Below are positions 47,131 to 59,400 of a stretch of 64,000 nucleotides of DNA, piece after piece. Each line of letters opens with the position of its first letter. Position 1 is the stretch's first letter. The DNA is taken from NCBI GenBank assembly GCA_020796225.1, contig CM036759.1, positions 63,644,590 to 63,708,589 on the forward strand. The letters run 5' to 3'. This stretch comes from Arion vulgaris. Taxonomy: Eukaryota; Mollusca; Gastropoda; Stylommatophora; Arionidae. The translations under genes and the position numbers were made by a program. The notes beneath the pieces were generated by a model, which was given only the letters and a program-made list of their open reading frames with translations, did not search any database and had not been told where the DNA came from.

Positions 47131-47734
47131 GTTATGTTCAATTCTAATTTGATACAATGTTGTCCTGCCCGCTTAGTTTGAGGATATGCGTGGTTGCACT
47201 ATGATCACTCCTGGGGAATGTTTACTACCTCTCATTTTACCCACTGGTTAAACTGGTTCCGACTTTTTAAGAAAGAAAAAAAGGTGCTGTTTTGGAATTC
47301 CCGTCTTTCGACAACGCAATCCCACCCTCTTTCCCCCCTTCCCTCATGTGTGTCTACTGCTCTGTGATAAGATATATAATAGCATTTAGTGACACCGAAT
47401 AGAAATATGATATGATATGCGTAGTTAAATTAAGAGATAAAGTTGATACAAATAAAGAGTATCAGACAAATAACTCAATATTACCAATCTGGGATCGCTA
47501 ATAGCCAAGTTGATAACACTCTACGCTAGTTACCAAGTGCAGAAACCTAAGTAAGAAACCTAATCCTTTACTTGGGATTCTAAATTACAAGTACCTCTGC
47601 GGGTGATAATGTGGTAGTTCTTACTGATTTTTGCGTGAATAATAGCTTTCCTTATCGTCAGTGTACCTCGTCATCAGGGAAATCTTACTCCGACTTCAAG
47701 GGTACTTGTAATTTAGATTCCCAAGTAAAGAATC
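47131..47734. other. Unrecognised, ending in a dispersed repeat block
   Basis: 47625-47715 (GATTTTTGCGTGAATAATAG, TTACTCCGACTTC) recurs near 2195-2290 and 55145-55200. The rest is unassigned. Confidence 0.45.
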
Positions 47735-47890
47735 AGGCAACTTGTTGGCTAGTCCCGTGTCAAGTGCACACCGAGACTTTGTTGGCTAGTCCCGTGTCGA
47801 GTGCACATCGAGACTTTGTTGGCTAGTCCCGTGTCAAGTGCACACCGAGACTTTGTTGGCTAGTCCCGTATCGAGGGCACACCGAGACTT
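47735..47890. repeat. 36-bp array
   Basis: Four units of TTGGCTAGTCCCGTGTCAAG followed by TGCACACCGAGACTTTG. Confidence 0.93.
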
Positions 47891-48079
47891 TGTTGGTTCT
47901 AACTTGAACTCGAACCCCAGAATTAGCACGAAGTATGGTTATTAGTGAAGCGTTTTATCGACTTTGCTATAGGCGCGACATTACCGACTCTTAGGACGAT
48001 ACGGAATCAGGCGAGTTCCAGAGAAACGTTGGGTGGTAAAGACAGCCGAAATGATGCTGACCACATCACCCATCGTAAC

Positions 48080-48330
48080 GCGCCGATAGGTTTGCAGGTA
48101 AGACTACTGTAAAAAGGGGCTAGCAATAGATCAAACTGATATTATAAATTCCTAGGGAGAGAGGACGTTTAAACGATTCGAGTAATGATGGTGAATCTAC
48201 AACCCTAACCAGACTGCAAAAATTCTAAGTTAAATGTGGTTTAGCTAGAAAAGAGCACTATACTGGTAGCCAAAGAAGAATAGTAAACCAACAAAGACCT
48301 GTTGGCTCTCCGTTCTGTAGCCATCCTGTG
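48080..48330 (+). pseudogene. LINE-B C-terminal remnant
   Basis: CGCCGATAGGTTTGCAGGTA, then GTGAATCTACAACCCTAACC and GTAGCCAAAGAAGAATAG follow the LINE-B order. It is cut by R1 at about 48332. Confidence 0.75.
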
Positions 48331-48331
48331 T

Positions 48332-48460
48332 TTTTTTACGGTGTGGGGTAGATAGCCCCCCGTCCATTCTCCTTAGTCGCCTCTTACGACATGCGTGGCA
48401 GGTAACAGTGGTTTTTTTCTTTACAATCCAATTTGGGTCCCGGTAACCTCTCGGGCGCAA
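48332..48460. repeat. Dispersed repeat R1 with A-tail
   Basis: CCTTAGTCGCCTCTTACGAC and GCGTGGCAGGTAACAGTGG as at 18480. It ends CTCGGGCGCAAAAAAA directly against LINE-B CTAATTGG. Confidence 0.65.
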
Positions 48461-48745
48461 AAAAACTAATTGGTTCGATGTGCAAAAAACTAATTGGTTC
48501 GATGTGCAAAAAACTCATTGGTTCGATGTGCAAAAAAACTCATTGGTTCGATGTGCAAAAAACTCATTGGTTCGATGTGCAAAAAAATCCTTGGTTCGAT
48601 GTGCAAAAAATCATTGGTTCGATGTGCAAAAACTCATTGGTTCGATGTGCAAAAATCCTTGGTTCGATGTGCAAAAACTAATTGGTTCGATGTGCAAAAA
48701 CTCATTGATTCTATGTGCAAAAACTCATTGGTTCGATGTGCAAAA
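48455..48745. repeat. 24-bp array at an R1/LINE-B junction
   Basis: About 12 units of GCAAAAAACTAATTGGTTCG followed by ATGT, with variable A-runs. CTAATTGGTTC-ATGTGCA is the LINE-B 3' end; the GC(A)n part equals the R1 tail. Confidence 0.93.
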
Positions 48746-49285
48746 TCTGTGCTGACGTTACTACTCTGTGCTGACGTTACTAATCTGTGCTGACGTTACT
48801 ACTCTGTGCTTACGTTACTACTCTGTGCTTACGTTACTAATCTGTGCTGAAGTTACTACTCTGTGCTGACGTTACTAATTTGTGCTTACGTTACTAATCT
48901 GTGCTGACGTTACTAATCTGTGCTGACGTTACTACTCTGTGCTGACGTTACTACTCTGTGCTGACGTTACAAATCTGTGCTGACGTTACTACTCTGTGCT
49001 GACGTTACTACTCTGTGCTGACGTTACTAATCTGTGCTGACGTTACTAATCTGTGCTGACGTTACTAATCTGTGCTTACGTTACTAATCTGTGCTGACGT
49101 TACTACTCTGTGCTGACGTTACTAATCTGTGCTGAAGTTACTACTCTGTGCTGACGTTACTACTCTGTACTTACGTTACTACTCTGTGCTTACGTTACTA
49201 ATCTGTGCTTACGTTACTAATCTGTGCTTACGTTACTAATCTGTGCTGACGTTACTACTCTGTGCTTACGTTACTACTCTGTGCA
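48746..49285. repeat. 19-bp array
   Basis: About 28 units of TCTGTGCTGACGTTACTAC or a TTACG variant. It follows the 24-bp array directly and may descend from the next LINE-B bases (TCTGACGACTAA). Confidence 0.95.
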
Positions 49286-49365
49286 CAGTGAACATGATAA
49301 TGACTTAGTATATGGTTGACTGAACACGCTTTGAAATGTACATATTTTTAAAACCAACTTAATTA

Positions 49366-49668
49366 ATGAATAACTCGGTAAAGAAGCCACGTAAAACGTT
49401 GAAAATAATGAGTTTTAAGAACCCTAGAGAGAAGCTTCTTTCTGAATGGATTAAAGCGCGGGTTCCCATTCTGGAGGCCCTTGTTCGTTCCCCTGAAAGG
49501 CCAAAAGTTTTTTTCTGTCCATGGCATAAAGAAAAATCTGAACCTGAACAGTTTCGCTGTGAATGCACTAGCCATGTGGACATTAACTTCCTCGGACTTA
49601 TGCCCCCCGCCCTGACCTACACCGCACTAAGAAGCAGTATTACAGGGAGTAATAACATCTTTTTTTAA
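49366..49668 (+). other. Unassigned 100-codon ORF
   Basis: MNNSVKKPRKTLKIMSFKNP to ITGSNNIFF. The protein is mixed in composition with several Cys (FFCPWHKEK, FRCECTSH), but I recognise no domain. An antisense ORF of similar length exists. It sits between two arrays, so a repeat-derived ORF is as likely as a gene. Confidence 0.15.
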
Positions 49669-49679
49669 AAATAACCACA

Positions 49680-49895
49680 ACAGTGCAAACACCGGAGACA
49701 GTGCAAACACCGGAGACAGTGCAAACACCGGAGACAGTACAAACACAGGAGACAGTGCAAACACCGGAGACAGTGCAAACACCGGAGACAGTGCAAACAC
49801 CGGAGACAGTGCAAACACCGGAGACAGTGCAAACACTAGAGACTGTGCAAACACCGGAGACAGTGCAAACACCGGAGACAGTGCAAACACCGGAT
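49680..49895. repeat. 18-bp array
   Basis: Twelve units of CAGTGCAAACACCGGAGA. Being a multiple of three, it gives artefactual ORFs on both strands. Confidence 0.96.
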
Positions 49896-50200
49896 TTGTA
49901 TTATAAGAAGATTCAAGGGCGCACACAAATGTGGAATACCCCAGCTAGAAAACAACAACGTATATTTATGATTTAAAATAACGAGGAAATGCGTCATAAT
50001 AAACACTCCAGGGACATCACCATGGTGATATTTCCACGCCTCTTTTCATCGATCACGTGATACGCATACGATTGCACCGGCTGATTTCTGAGTGATCTAA
50101 ATTGATTCGTGTACATTTACTTCTGTTGTCCTAACATGGTTCAAAATAGAATATATCGTTTGAACATGAAATAAATTAAAGAGTTTACTCCGGTTGTGAG
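49896..50200. other. No feature recognised
   Basis: Spacer; no gene seen. Confidence 0.5.
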
Positions 50201-50204
50201 CACA

Positions 50205-50312
50205 TGCTACGGATTTCGTGATCTGCAGAGGAGATCTTCCTGTGTAAGAAAGAGATCGGAGCACACATGGTTACTCACAGAAGTACAATGATGATGGTTC
50301 AATCAATCAATT
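50205..50312 (+). mobile_element. SINE 3' fragment
   Basis: GAGATCTTCCTGTGTAAGAA, GGAGCACACATGGTTACTCA, GATGATGGTTCAATCAATCA: the same end as the SINE at 21990-22083. A poorer fragment lies at 54695-54775. Confidence 0.8.
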
Positions 50313-50636
50313 ATGGAGTGAGAATGTTCAGGAAATGTGTTGAAAAAAGAAGAAGAACACAAGAAATGGTAATGTTTTGAGTATGACAAGAGATAAGACA
50401 TCTGGTCTGATAACAATTCTAAACGACTGTTATGGTGACATGCAACTAGATGATGATAAGTTGTCTTTGGAAGAGATCTACATCTGTAATGTTTCTTTTT
50501 CTTGCAGGTCTACACAAGGCTTGGAGTTTCCATGATTCAAGTTTCCACAGGAAGTCGTTGCTAGTGTCCTACAACAACCTTTTTTAATTTAGTCTCACAT
50601 TTTTTGATAAAAACTGCTGCAATTGTAAGAGAGAGG

Positions 50637-53480
50637 GAGAGAGAAACAAGAACAGATGTAACAGAAAGAAAACAAATAAGAACAGATGTAACAGAAAGAA
50701 AACAAACAAGAACAGATGTAACAGAAAGAAAACAAACAAGAACAGATGTAAAAGAAAGAAAACAAATAAGAACAGATGTAACAGAAAGAAAACAAATAAG
50801 AACAGATGTAACAGAAAGAAAACAAACAAGAACAGATGTAACAGAAAGAAAACAAATAAGAACAGATGTAACAGAAAGAAAACAAACAAGAACAGATGTA
50901 AAAGAAAGAAAACAAACAAGAACAGATGTAAAAGAAAGAAAACAAATAAGAACAGATGTAACAGAAAGAAAACAAACAAGAACAGATGTAAAAGAAAGAA
51001 AACAAATAAGAACAGATGTAACAGAAAGAAAACAAATAAGAACAGATGTAACAGAAAGAAAACAAATAAGAACAGATGTAACAGAAAGAAAACAAACAAG
51101 AACAGATGTAACAGAAAGAAAACAAATAAGAACAGATGTAACAGAAAGAAAACAAACAAGAACAGATGTAAAAGAAAGAAAACAAACAAGAACAGATGTA
51201 AAAGAAAGAAAACAAATAAGAACAGATGTAACAGAAAGAAAACAAATAAGAACAGATGTAACAGAAAGAAAACAAACAAGAACAGATGTAAAAGAAAGAA
51301 AACAAACAAGAACAGATGTAAAAGAAAGAAAACAAACAATAACAGATGTAAAAGAAAGAAAACAAATAAGAACAGATGTAACAGAAAGAAAACAAACAAG
51401 AACAGATGTAAAAGAAAGAAAACAAACAAGAACAGATGTAAAAGAAAGAAAACAAATAAGAACAGATGTAACAGAAAGAAAACAAACAAGAACAGATGTA
51501 AAAGAAAGAAAACAAACAAGAACAGATGTAAAAGAAAGAAAACAAACAAGAACAGATGTAAAAGAAAGAAAACAAATAAGAACAGATGTAACAGAAAGAA
51601 AACAAACAAGAACAGATGTAAAAGAAAGAAAACAAACAAGAACAGATGTAAAAGAAAGAAAACAAATAAGAACAGATGTAACAGAAAGAAAACAAACAAG
51701 AACAGATGTAAAAGAAAGAAAACAAACAAGAACAGATGTAAAAGAAAGAAAACAAATAAGAACAGATGTAACAGAAAGAAAACAAACAAGAACAGATGTA
51801 ACAGAAAGAAAACAAACAAGAACAGATGTAACAGAAAGAAAACAAACAAGAACAGATGTAACAGAAAGAAAACAAATAAGAACAGATGTAAAAGAAAGAA
51901 GACAAACAAGAACAGATGTAAAAGAAAGAAAACAAACAAGAACAGATGTAACAGAAAGAAAACAAATAAGAACAGATGTAAAAGAAAGAAGACAAATAAG
52001 AACAGATGTAACAGAAAGAAAACAAACAAGAACAGATGTAAAAGAAAGAAAACAAACAAGAACAGATGTAAAAGAAAGAAAACAAATAAGAACAGATGTA
52101 ACAGAAAGAAAACAAACAAGAACAGATGTAAAAGAAAGAAAACAAACAAGAACAGATGTAAAAGAAAGAAAACAAATAAGAACAGATGTAACAGAAAGAA
52201 AACAAATAAGAACAGGTGTAACAGAAAGAAAACAAACAAGAACAGATGTAAAAGAAACAAACAAGAACAGATGTAAAAGAAAGAAAACAAACAATAACAG
52301 ATGTAAAAGAAAGAAAACAAATAAGAACAGATGTAACAGAAAGAAAACAAACAAGAACAGATGTAAAAGAAAGAAAACAAACAAGAACAGATGTAAAAGA
52401 AAGAAAACAAATAAGAACAGATGTAAAAGAAAGAAAACAAATAAGAACAGATGTAACAGAAAGAAAACAAACAAGAACAGATGTAAAAGAAAGAAAACAA
52501 ACAAGAACAGATGTAAAAGAAAGAAAACAAACAAGAACAGATGTAAAAGAAAGAAAACAAATAAGAACAGATGTAACAGAAAGAAAACAAACAAGAACAG
52601 ATGTAAAAGAAAGAAAACAAACAAGAACAGATGTAAAAGAAAGAAAACAAATAAGAACAGATGTAACAGAAAGAAAACAAACAAGAACAGATGTAACAGA
52701 AAGAAAACAAACAAGAACAGATGTAACAGAAAGAAAACAAACAAGAACAGATGTAACAGAAAGAAAACAAATAAGAACAGATGTAACAGAAAGAAAACAA
52801 ATAAGAACAGATGTAACAGAAAGAAAACAAACAAGAACAGGTGTAACAGAAAGAAAACAAACAATAACAGATGTAAAAGAAAGAAAACAAATAAGAACAG
52901 ATGTAACAGAAAGAAAACAAACAAGAACAGATGTAAGAGAAAGAAAACAAACAAGAACAGATGTAAAAGAAAGAAAACAAATAAGAACAGATGTAACAGA
53001 AAGAAAACAAACAAGAACAGATGTAACAGAAAGAAAACAAACAAGAACAGATGTAACAGAAAGAAAACAAATAAGAACAGATGTAAAAGAAAGAAGACAA
53101 ACAAGAACAGATGTAAAAGAAAGAAAACAAACAAGAACAGATGTAACAGAAAGAAAACAAATAAGAACAGATGTAAAAGAAAGAAGACAAATAAGAACAG
53201 ATGTAACAGAAAGAAAACAAACAAGAACAGATGTAAAAGAAAGAAAACAAACAAGAACAGATGTAAAAGAAAGAAAACAAATAAGAACAGATGTAACAGA
53301 AAGAAAACAAACAAGAACAGATGTAACAGAAAGAAAACAAACAAGAACAGATGTAACAGAAAGAAAACAAACAAGAACAGATGTAACAGAAAGAAAACAA
53401 ATAAGAACAGATGTAACAGAAAGAAAACAAATAAGAACAGATGTAACAGAAAGAAAACAAACAAGAACAGATGTAACAAG
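50637..53480. repeat. 30-bp satellite array, about 94 units, with higher-order duplication
   Basis: The unit is AGAACAGATGTAACAGAAAG followed by AAAACAAATA, varying at AC/AA (GTAACAG/GTAAAAG) and C/T (AACAAG/ATAAG). Rare GAAGACAAA variants at about 51900 and 51990 recur in the same order near 53090 and 53180, so a block of about 1.2 kb was duplicated. One 24-bp unit lies near 52250. ORFs of about 960-1030 codons span it on both strands only because the unit lacks stops and is a multiple of three; I reject them. Confidence 0.98.
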
Positions 53481-53940
53481 GAAAAACAAATATAAAAGAA
53501 AGAAAAAACAAGAACAGATATAACAAGGAAAAATAAGAAGAATGACAACACATATAAAATGATATCGGAAACAATGAAAATAAATTCATAATATTTCAAT
53601 TTAATTTGTGTTGACATTTGAAATGAACAATTTAAATAATATGACAATATATGATAGAGAATATGTCTAACTAATACGAACTACCCATAGAAACAATGTC
53701 TGTGGATGTCCCTACTACTGTTGCAATATAGATTTGCTCCTCTCTCTCTATACCTTTCTACATTATTTACATGACTTCAATAAAGGTTTAACCAAAATAT
53801 TGTGGTCCATGTTTTCATTAATAAATTAGCATTTACAAATTGTCACATTAATTATCCCATTCTCTCTTGCGATCACTTCTGCACACTCAACACAAACATC
53901 ACTTATTAACTCGCAATACATATTTTTCTTCATCGATCTC
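53481..53940. other. Degraded array edge, then nothing recognised
   Basis: 53481-53530 holds decayed 30-bp units (ACAAGGAAAAA). The rest is AT-rich. Confidence 0.5.
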
Positions 53941-53944
53941 TGGT

Positions 53945-54060
53945 CATGCGCATAGTTTACTGTGGACCACAAACTGGGCAATCAGCTTCAGGTTTCCCCA
54001 AAGCTTAGATTTTAGATTGACTGGTGTGGCCACATGTTGCATCTTAGCTCACCAATACAT
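53945..54060. repeat. Dispersed repeat Y
   Basis: CTCTGGTCATGCGCATAGTT, TGGACCACAAACTGGGCAAT and CAGGTTTCCCCAAAGCTTAG are shared with 56050-56180 and with the sequence around the 30-bp array at 34.2 kb. Confidence 0.75.
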
Positions 54061-56039
54061 ATAATCTACACATATTTCAAATATATCAAAGGTTTTTTTG
54101 CTATATGATCAAACAAAATTAGCATCCAAGAACTGCTTGGGAAGTAAAATCTGGAGTAGATGCATAAAGTGATCAGATGCTGAGTTACGACCAAGAGACT
54201 ATTGCAGGAACTACTATTTAGTAGACTCTGAATAGAAGACAAACTAAATATAACACAAAGAACAGAGCAGATGGAGAAACAAAAGTGTGGGTCAGAGTTG
54301 AGGCATAGTGCGAAGGATGATCATCAACAGAGCATTGCAGACAGGTTAGTTCTACAGATGGACAGATAGTGACTTGTTTTGTGAGTTCAATCTAAGGAAA
54401 ACATGGAAGTTGATTTTGCAGAAAATATAGCCTAGACATACACCTAGAGAAGATTAGCTGAAGATATATTAAAAGAATAGGCAAGATGTGGAAAGAATTG
54501 GAAGGGATGGCAAGAGAGAGGAAGGGTTGGAAGAAGTTTGTTGAAGACATGTGCTCCGTTGGAAGTTGAAAAGAATAAGAAATGATGGTCTAACAACAAT
54601 TAAAATAAAATTCCAGTTAATTTTCATAATCCTTCGTCGTGATCCAAATTAAATCAAGAACCTTCATCAGTGCCCATAGAGTTCCAACACTACCACTGAG
54701 ATCTGTCTGTGTAAGAAAGATATCAGAGCACACAAGGTTATTCACAAAAGTGTATGATGAGGTTCCAATTAATTACTCATATTGGTGTACTGGTGGTGAC
54801 ACCCCATCTGCGAATTACACATCTACTACTTTCCATCGTACTGATTTAGACATATACAAAATTTACATAAACATCTGTAAATCTATGACATAAAGAAACA
54901 TTAGTTTATAACTGATGAGAAGTCACAACCATTAGCACAGGCTACTGGGAACCTGAGGAGTGTTTAATCAGTGAGTTACAAGAACCATCAACATGCATGC
55001 ATTTATACATCTGCTGGGAGACAGCACTTAAGGGTTTACCAAGAGTATTATTATGTGGTAACAACCAATAATGAAACCATTAGAGATATATTGTAATCTG
55101 GAAGAAGCCAGTTTTTAACAATAATTGTTTGTGTACATTCTTCATGATGCCTCTGATTTTTGCATGAAGGTTTGCTTTCCTTATTACCAGTGTCCTTCGA
55201 CATCCAGAAACGGATACCAAAGAATGCATGAAAATGTAGAAGATCCAAATGACCATCTGAAGAACACAACTAAAAGAACTGAAACTGAGAAGAATGACAC
55301 GTTTTTGTTATTGTACCAAGAATGTCATAGGATAGAGATTGAAAAAACAACTGTTGTTACTGCCTGTAATACCGCTTTTTAGGGCAGTGTAGGACAGGGG
55401 GAACATCAGTCAGCTGAAGAATTTAATGACCACATGACTGGTGCAGTTCCAGTGAAACTATTCAAGTTATAATATTTTTCTTTATGCTAATGACAGAATA
55501 AACTCCTTGTCCATATCAGGGATCGAACCCAGGTCTCCCGAACAAGAGTCTAATCCATTCGGGTCAGGTGCATGCTATTCTAAGGCTAGACATAACATAT
55601 AGAAAACTTCGAAACTGTGCTGCATTTCAGATGCTTCAATTTTACTGTCACATTGCGATCTACAAAAGGATTTATATAATTTATATTACATACACATTTA
55701 CCATTTCACATTAATATCTCACAAATTATCATTCTTTCATACACAAACAAACAAAGAATACATAAAGTATATCACTAGAATCCCTGAGTTTGGTACAAAT
55801 TGTCAACAGATTTTGCTGAAACATTTCAACAACACTGCCTTTATGAATGAATGTCTAATATTGACATTTTTTAACTTCTCAACAAACATTTATTTAGAAT
55901 GCACTTCTACAAGAAATAGTTTTACAAAATTATTTTTAAAGAATTGTTTTTTAAATTGTCTGCACTCTGGAACAGTACTAAAAATATTAAGACTGCTTTT
56001 CCCCCCAAATTTTTATACTGAAAGAACTTTTCTTTTTAA
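54061..56039. other. Repeat debris, no gene recognised
   Basis: 54480-54570 resembles LINE-G 3' sequence (GGAAGAATTGGAAGGGATGG-like). 54695-54775 is a SINE remnant; 55145-55200 is a dispersed block; 55510-55580 is tRNA-like. A possible AATAAA for the I-kappa-B gene (minus) lies at 55889-55894. Confidence 0.4.
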
Positions 56040-56044
56040 ATGAA

Positions 56045-56180
56045 CATTTTTTCGATGATCTCTGGCCATGCGTTTAATTTCCTGTGGACCACAAACTGGG
56101 CATTCAGCTTTAAGTCTGTCAGGATTCCCCAAAGCAGCTTAGTTTCCAGGCTGTCTGTGGGTGGCCAAATGTTGCAGAGG
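56045..56180. repeat. Dispersed repeat Y copy, downstream of I-kappa-B
   Basis: TCTGGCCATGCGTTTAATTT, TGGACCACAAACTGGGCATT and TTCCCCAAAGCAGCTTAG. It would lie in the 3' UTR if the exon 4 model and the distant poly(A) signal are right. Confidence 0.72.
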
Positions 56181-56358
56181 AAATGCCAATTTCAGCACAT
56201 CAAAGAAATAACCGAAATGTTGTAGCTAACTGTAGAAGGCGTATCTGTATCTAACATAGTGTTTGCTGCAGGATGCCATCATTCTATTTGACGCTGTGGT
56301 CAAAGTTGATGGACAATTGATGGTGCCTTAAGGGAGAGGTCAACCTATAGCAGTATAA

Positions 56359-56469
56359 TTATGCAATACACTGTCCCTTTGAGGAAGTTTCTGTAGAGCT
56401 CAACTCTCTTTCTGTGCTGGTAAATTCAGTGCGATAATATTGCAACAGGTCTGTTTGAAATTGAGTCAT
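56359..56469 (-). CDS. IkB: Candidate I-kappa-B terminal exon 4
   Basis: About 1.1 kb downstream of exon 3 a tandem acceptor reads TTCACAG ACAG ATG. Using the second AG keeps phase 0 and gives 36 residues (start MTQFQTDLLQYY, end SSKGQCIA) to a TAA at 56359-56361. That peptide is rich in Ser, Thr and Glu, as expected for a PEST tail. Using the first AG (exon start 56473) gives 15 residues ending at a TGA at 56426. The choice rests only on frame and composition. A possible AATAAA signal lies at 55889-55894. Confidence 0.4.
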   Translation of the reverse strand: MTQFQTDLLQYYRTEFTSTERELSSTETSSKGQCIA

Positions 56470-59400
56470 CTGTCTGTGAACATAAAATATAAAACAAATA
56501 TTATTTCAAATTGAAGAACTAATTAATACAATGCAGATCAAAATTGTTAATAACATTCGCAAAGAAATTCTTAATATTGTCCGGTTAACCACATGAGACT
56601 AAATGAGAATGTTAGAATCTAAGAGATTAACAGGCAACGGAGGAGCTAGTTAGTTAATTATTTAAAACCATCAATCTCAACAAAGAAATTACATATAAAC
56701 TTAAAAGCCATAGTTATCAACATTTCAATGTTGTAGACGACATTATCAATTTTCTTAAATCAGATATACTTGATAAAGATTAATCATAAACATGAACAAA
56801 TGTACTTTCTTAACTTATACCAGAAAAAAAAATGAAATATTTGGCGAGGAAACTTGAAAAAAATTGAACAATGTAAGGCTTGGAGCCAGAGTTTTACCAG
56901 TGCATGCATGCTTTCTCAGTGACTAAATGAGTATGCCCAGGAAGATTGAAATGGGCTGGATTCAAAGACTATGGTTTGAGTCTCTGAGGAGATCTAGGCC
57001 GACAACAAATTGAGTTTTGTGCCACCGGGCCATAAAGGAGAATGAATGAGCCAATAGGCTTGCAGGCTTACTGTAGAAAGCGGACATGCAATGAATCGGG
57101 CCGATATTCTCAATGCCTTAAGCAAGATAGAGCATGTAAAATGATTCAAGGAATGAGGGTGAATCAATAACCCTAACCAGATTGCAAGAATATCCAATTA
57201 AATGGGTGTTGTCAGACAAGAGCAATATGCTGGAAGCCAAAGAAGAATGGTAAACAAACATAGAACTGGTGCTGTTATTCACCACATGGTGAAAGACATC
57301 CTGAGGAAGAGATCAGAGCCCTTATGGACTAATTGGTTTAATCTGCAGACTAATCTAAATCTAGCAAATAATGAGCATAGAGGTCTGATATGGTCAAACC
57401 AGTTCCTTTGCAGGAAAATCTCTTTGGAGATATAAAAACCTGAGACAGTTCTTATAACAAGGAAAGCAGACATGCACACAAAAATCAGCCAGAAGCACTA
57501 GAAGGAACAGTAAGAAAATTTAGTGATTACTTCTTAGTGATTAAGTTTTCTATGATCATATTTGAGCTATGTTTAGTTTTTAAAAATATAATAAAAATAA
57601 AATATTACCATTTTTTCATCTGAAATATCATCATCTGACTCCTCACTTAGCGATAATGTTTCACATAAAGCCCCTCTGCTGTAAAGTTCATCAACAACAT
57701 CAAGATTTCTGCGACCATATGCCAAGAGGATAGGAGTTAGGCCTGCATATGTCCGAGCATTGATGTCTGTGTCCTGTCGTGACAGTAAAAATGTGATCAT
57801 GTCCAAATTGCCCCAATCAACAGCAAAATGAAGTATAGTTCTTCCACTCTTTCCCTCAGCAACATTTATGTTAGCTCCTGCCTCCAACAGCAGATCAAAA
57901 ACACCGATATGCCCTCCAATGGCAGCTAAATGAAGACATGTCAAACCTGGGAATCAGAAAACATTGATTAAAATTTAGTATGCTCATTACTTTATTATTT
58001 AGTTTTAATATTAAACTATTATTTAGTTTCAATTCTACACTGTATTTTCACTACTTTTTAACTCCCAATGGAGCACAGGTCTTCAACAAATTTCTTCTAG
58101 CTCTTCCTTTCTCTTGCCACTCCTTCCAAATCTTACCTATCTGTATTATTTAGTATAATTCTACACTATATTATAAAAAAATGTCCAGTAGCCATTAAGA
58201 TATGAAATGCCTGTCACTTCAAATTTCTATACCCTAGTGTGCGGAAGTTAGGAGGTCCAATTCATTTACACATGTGTGAAATGTTGAGTGCGAGATTGAA
58301 CCCACAGCCCTTGGTTCTGAGCCAATAGGGGAATGCTTATGCCAATCCATTCCACTGTAATACATAGTCTTAATTTTATTTCATTTTTTAAAATCTGAAT
58401 TTCACTATGTACTACTTGATTTATATTTTATCCATTATTGCTTGCTTGTGTTTTTCTAATTATTGGTCCCATTGCATCAATTCTTATCTTTATTTTTCTT
58501 GCACAAAATATCTGAAAAAGGAAACAGTAACTCACCTTCATAATTTCTGGATTCAAGATCCTGTGGAAGCCTCTGATATGGAATATTATATTTGTTCTGT
58601 AGTGTCTCCTTGTATTCAATTGGTCTGAGAAGTGTTCGTACAACATCTTCGTATCCTAATCTACATGCATTATGAAGAGGGGTATTTCCCATCTGGTCTC
58701 GAACATCTACTGAAGCACCAGCACACATGAGTCTCCGTACCACCAGCAGTTGTCTTGTAATTACAGCAATATGCAGCGGAGTCTGTAGAAGGTTATTGGT
58801 TTGGTTCAACCAATCCCAGTCTGGAGCAAGTCCAATAATCTGCATTGTGACTTCTGCTATTCCATGTATGATGCTCAAGTGTAAGTGGCTGATAATAGAA
58901 AAAAAAGTACAGTTATAACTTAGATTAATAAAACAATTACAAATAAAATATTACTAAATAACAAAAGTATATTATAAAAAACAAATCTGAAGATGCAAGG
59001 TTTTCTTTTGGTATGTATTATTCCAGACTTATACAATTTAACGATTCTGTGTAGGATAATGAGCTGAAGTTGGTTCACAAATGGATATTTAATTCATGAT
59101 ACCATGAACTTACTTGTCTAAAATGAGATAATGTGCAATCTCCCCATAGAAAGTTGACAGAAATGGGTCTTGTGTGAATCTCCCCATAGGAGGTTCTGAG
59201 AACAATGGTATCTGTTTGTTGATACTACACTCCCATTTGTATCAGTTTTCTTCTTGCCCATTTGTTTTCAATCCTTCTTTCCAGTAATCTTCAGTGAGTG
59301 TCCTATTTTATGTGATTCCAATATTGGATATTATTATTTTTCTTTTCTCTAATCCTCGTTTCACCTCGCAGCGCCAGGATAAGAAGAGATTTATAGAACT

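Noticed and set aside
49359..49668. Overlapping ORFs on both strands as a gene
   Set aside because: No domain, no splice context, and located between arrays; kept only as a low-confidence feature.
50561..53647. ORFs of about 960-1030 codons on both strands
   Set aside because: They are translations of a stop-free 30-bp satellite (TERKQTRTDV on one strand, FFLLHLFLFV on the other); no domain, and several frames are open at once.
55125..55382. 85-codon ORF as a gene
   Set aside because: Its first part is a dispersed repeat also found near 2195 and 47625; no recognised domain.
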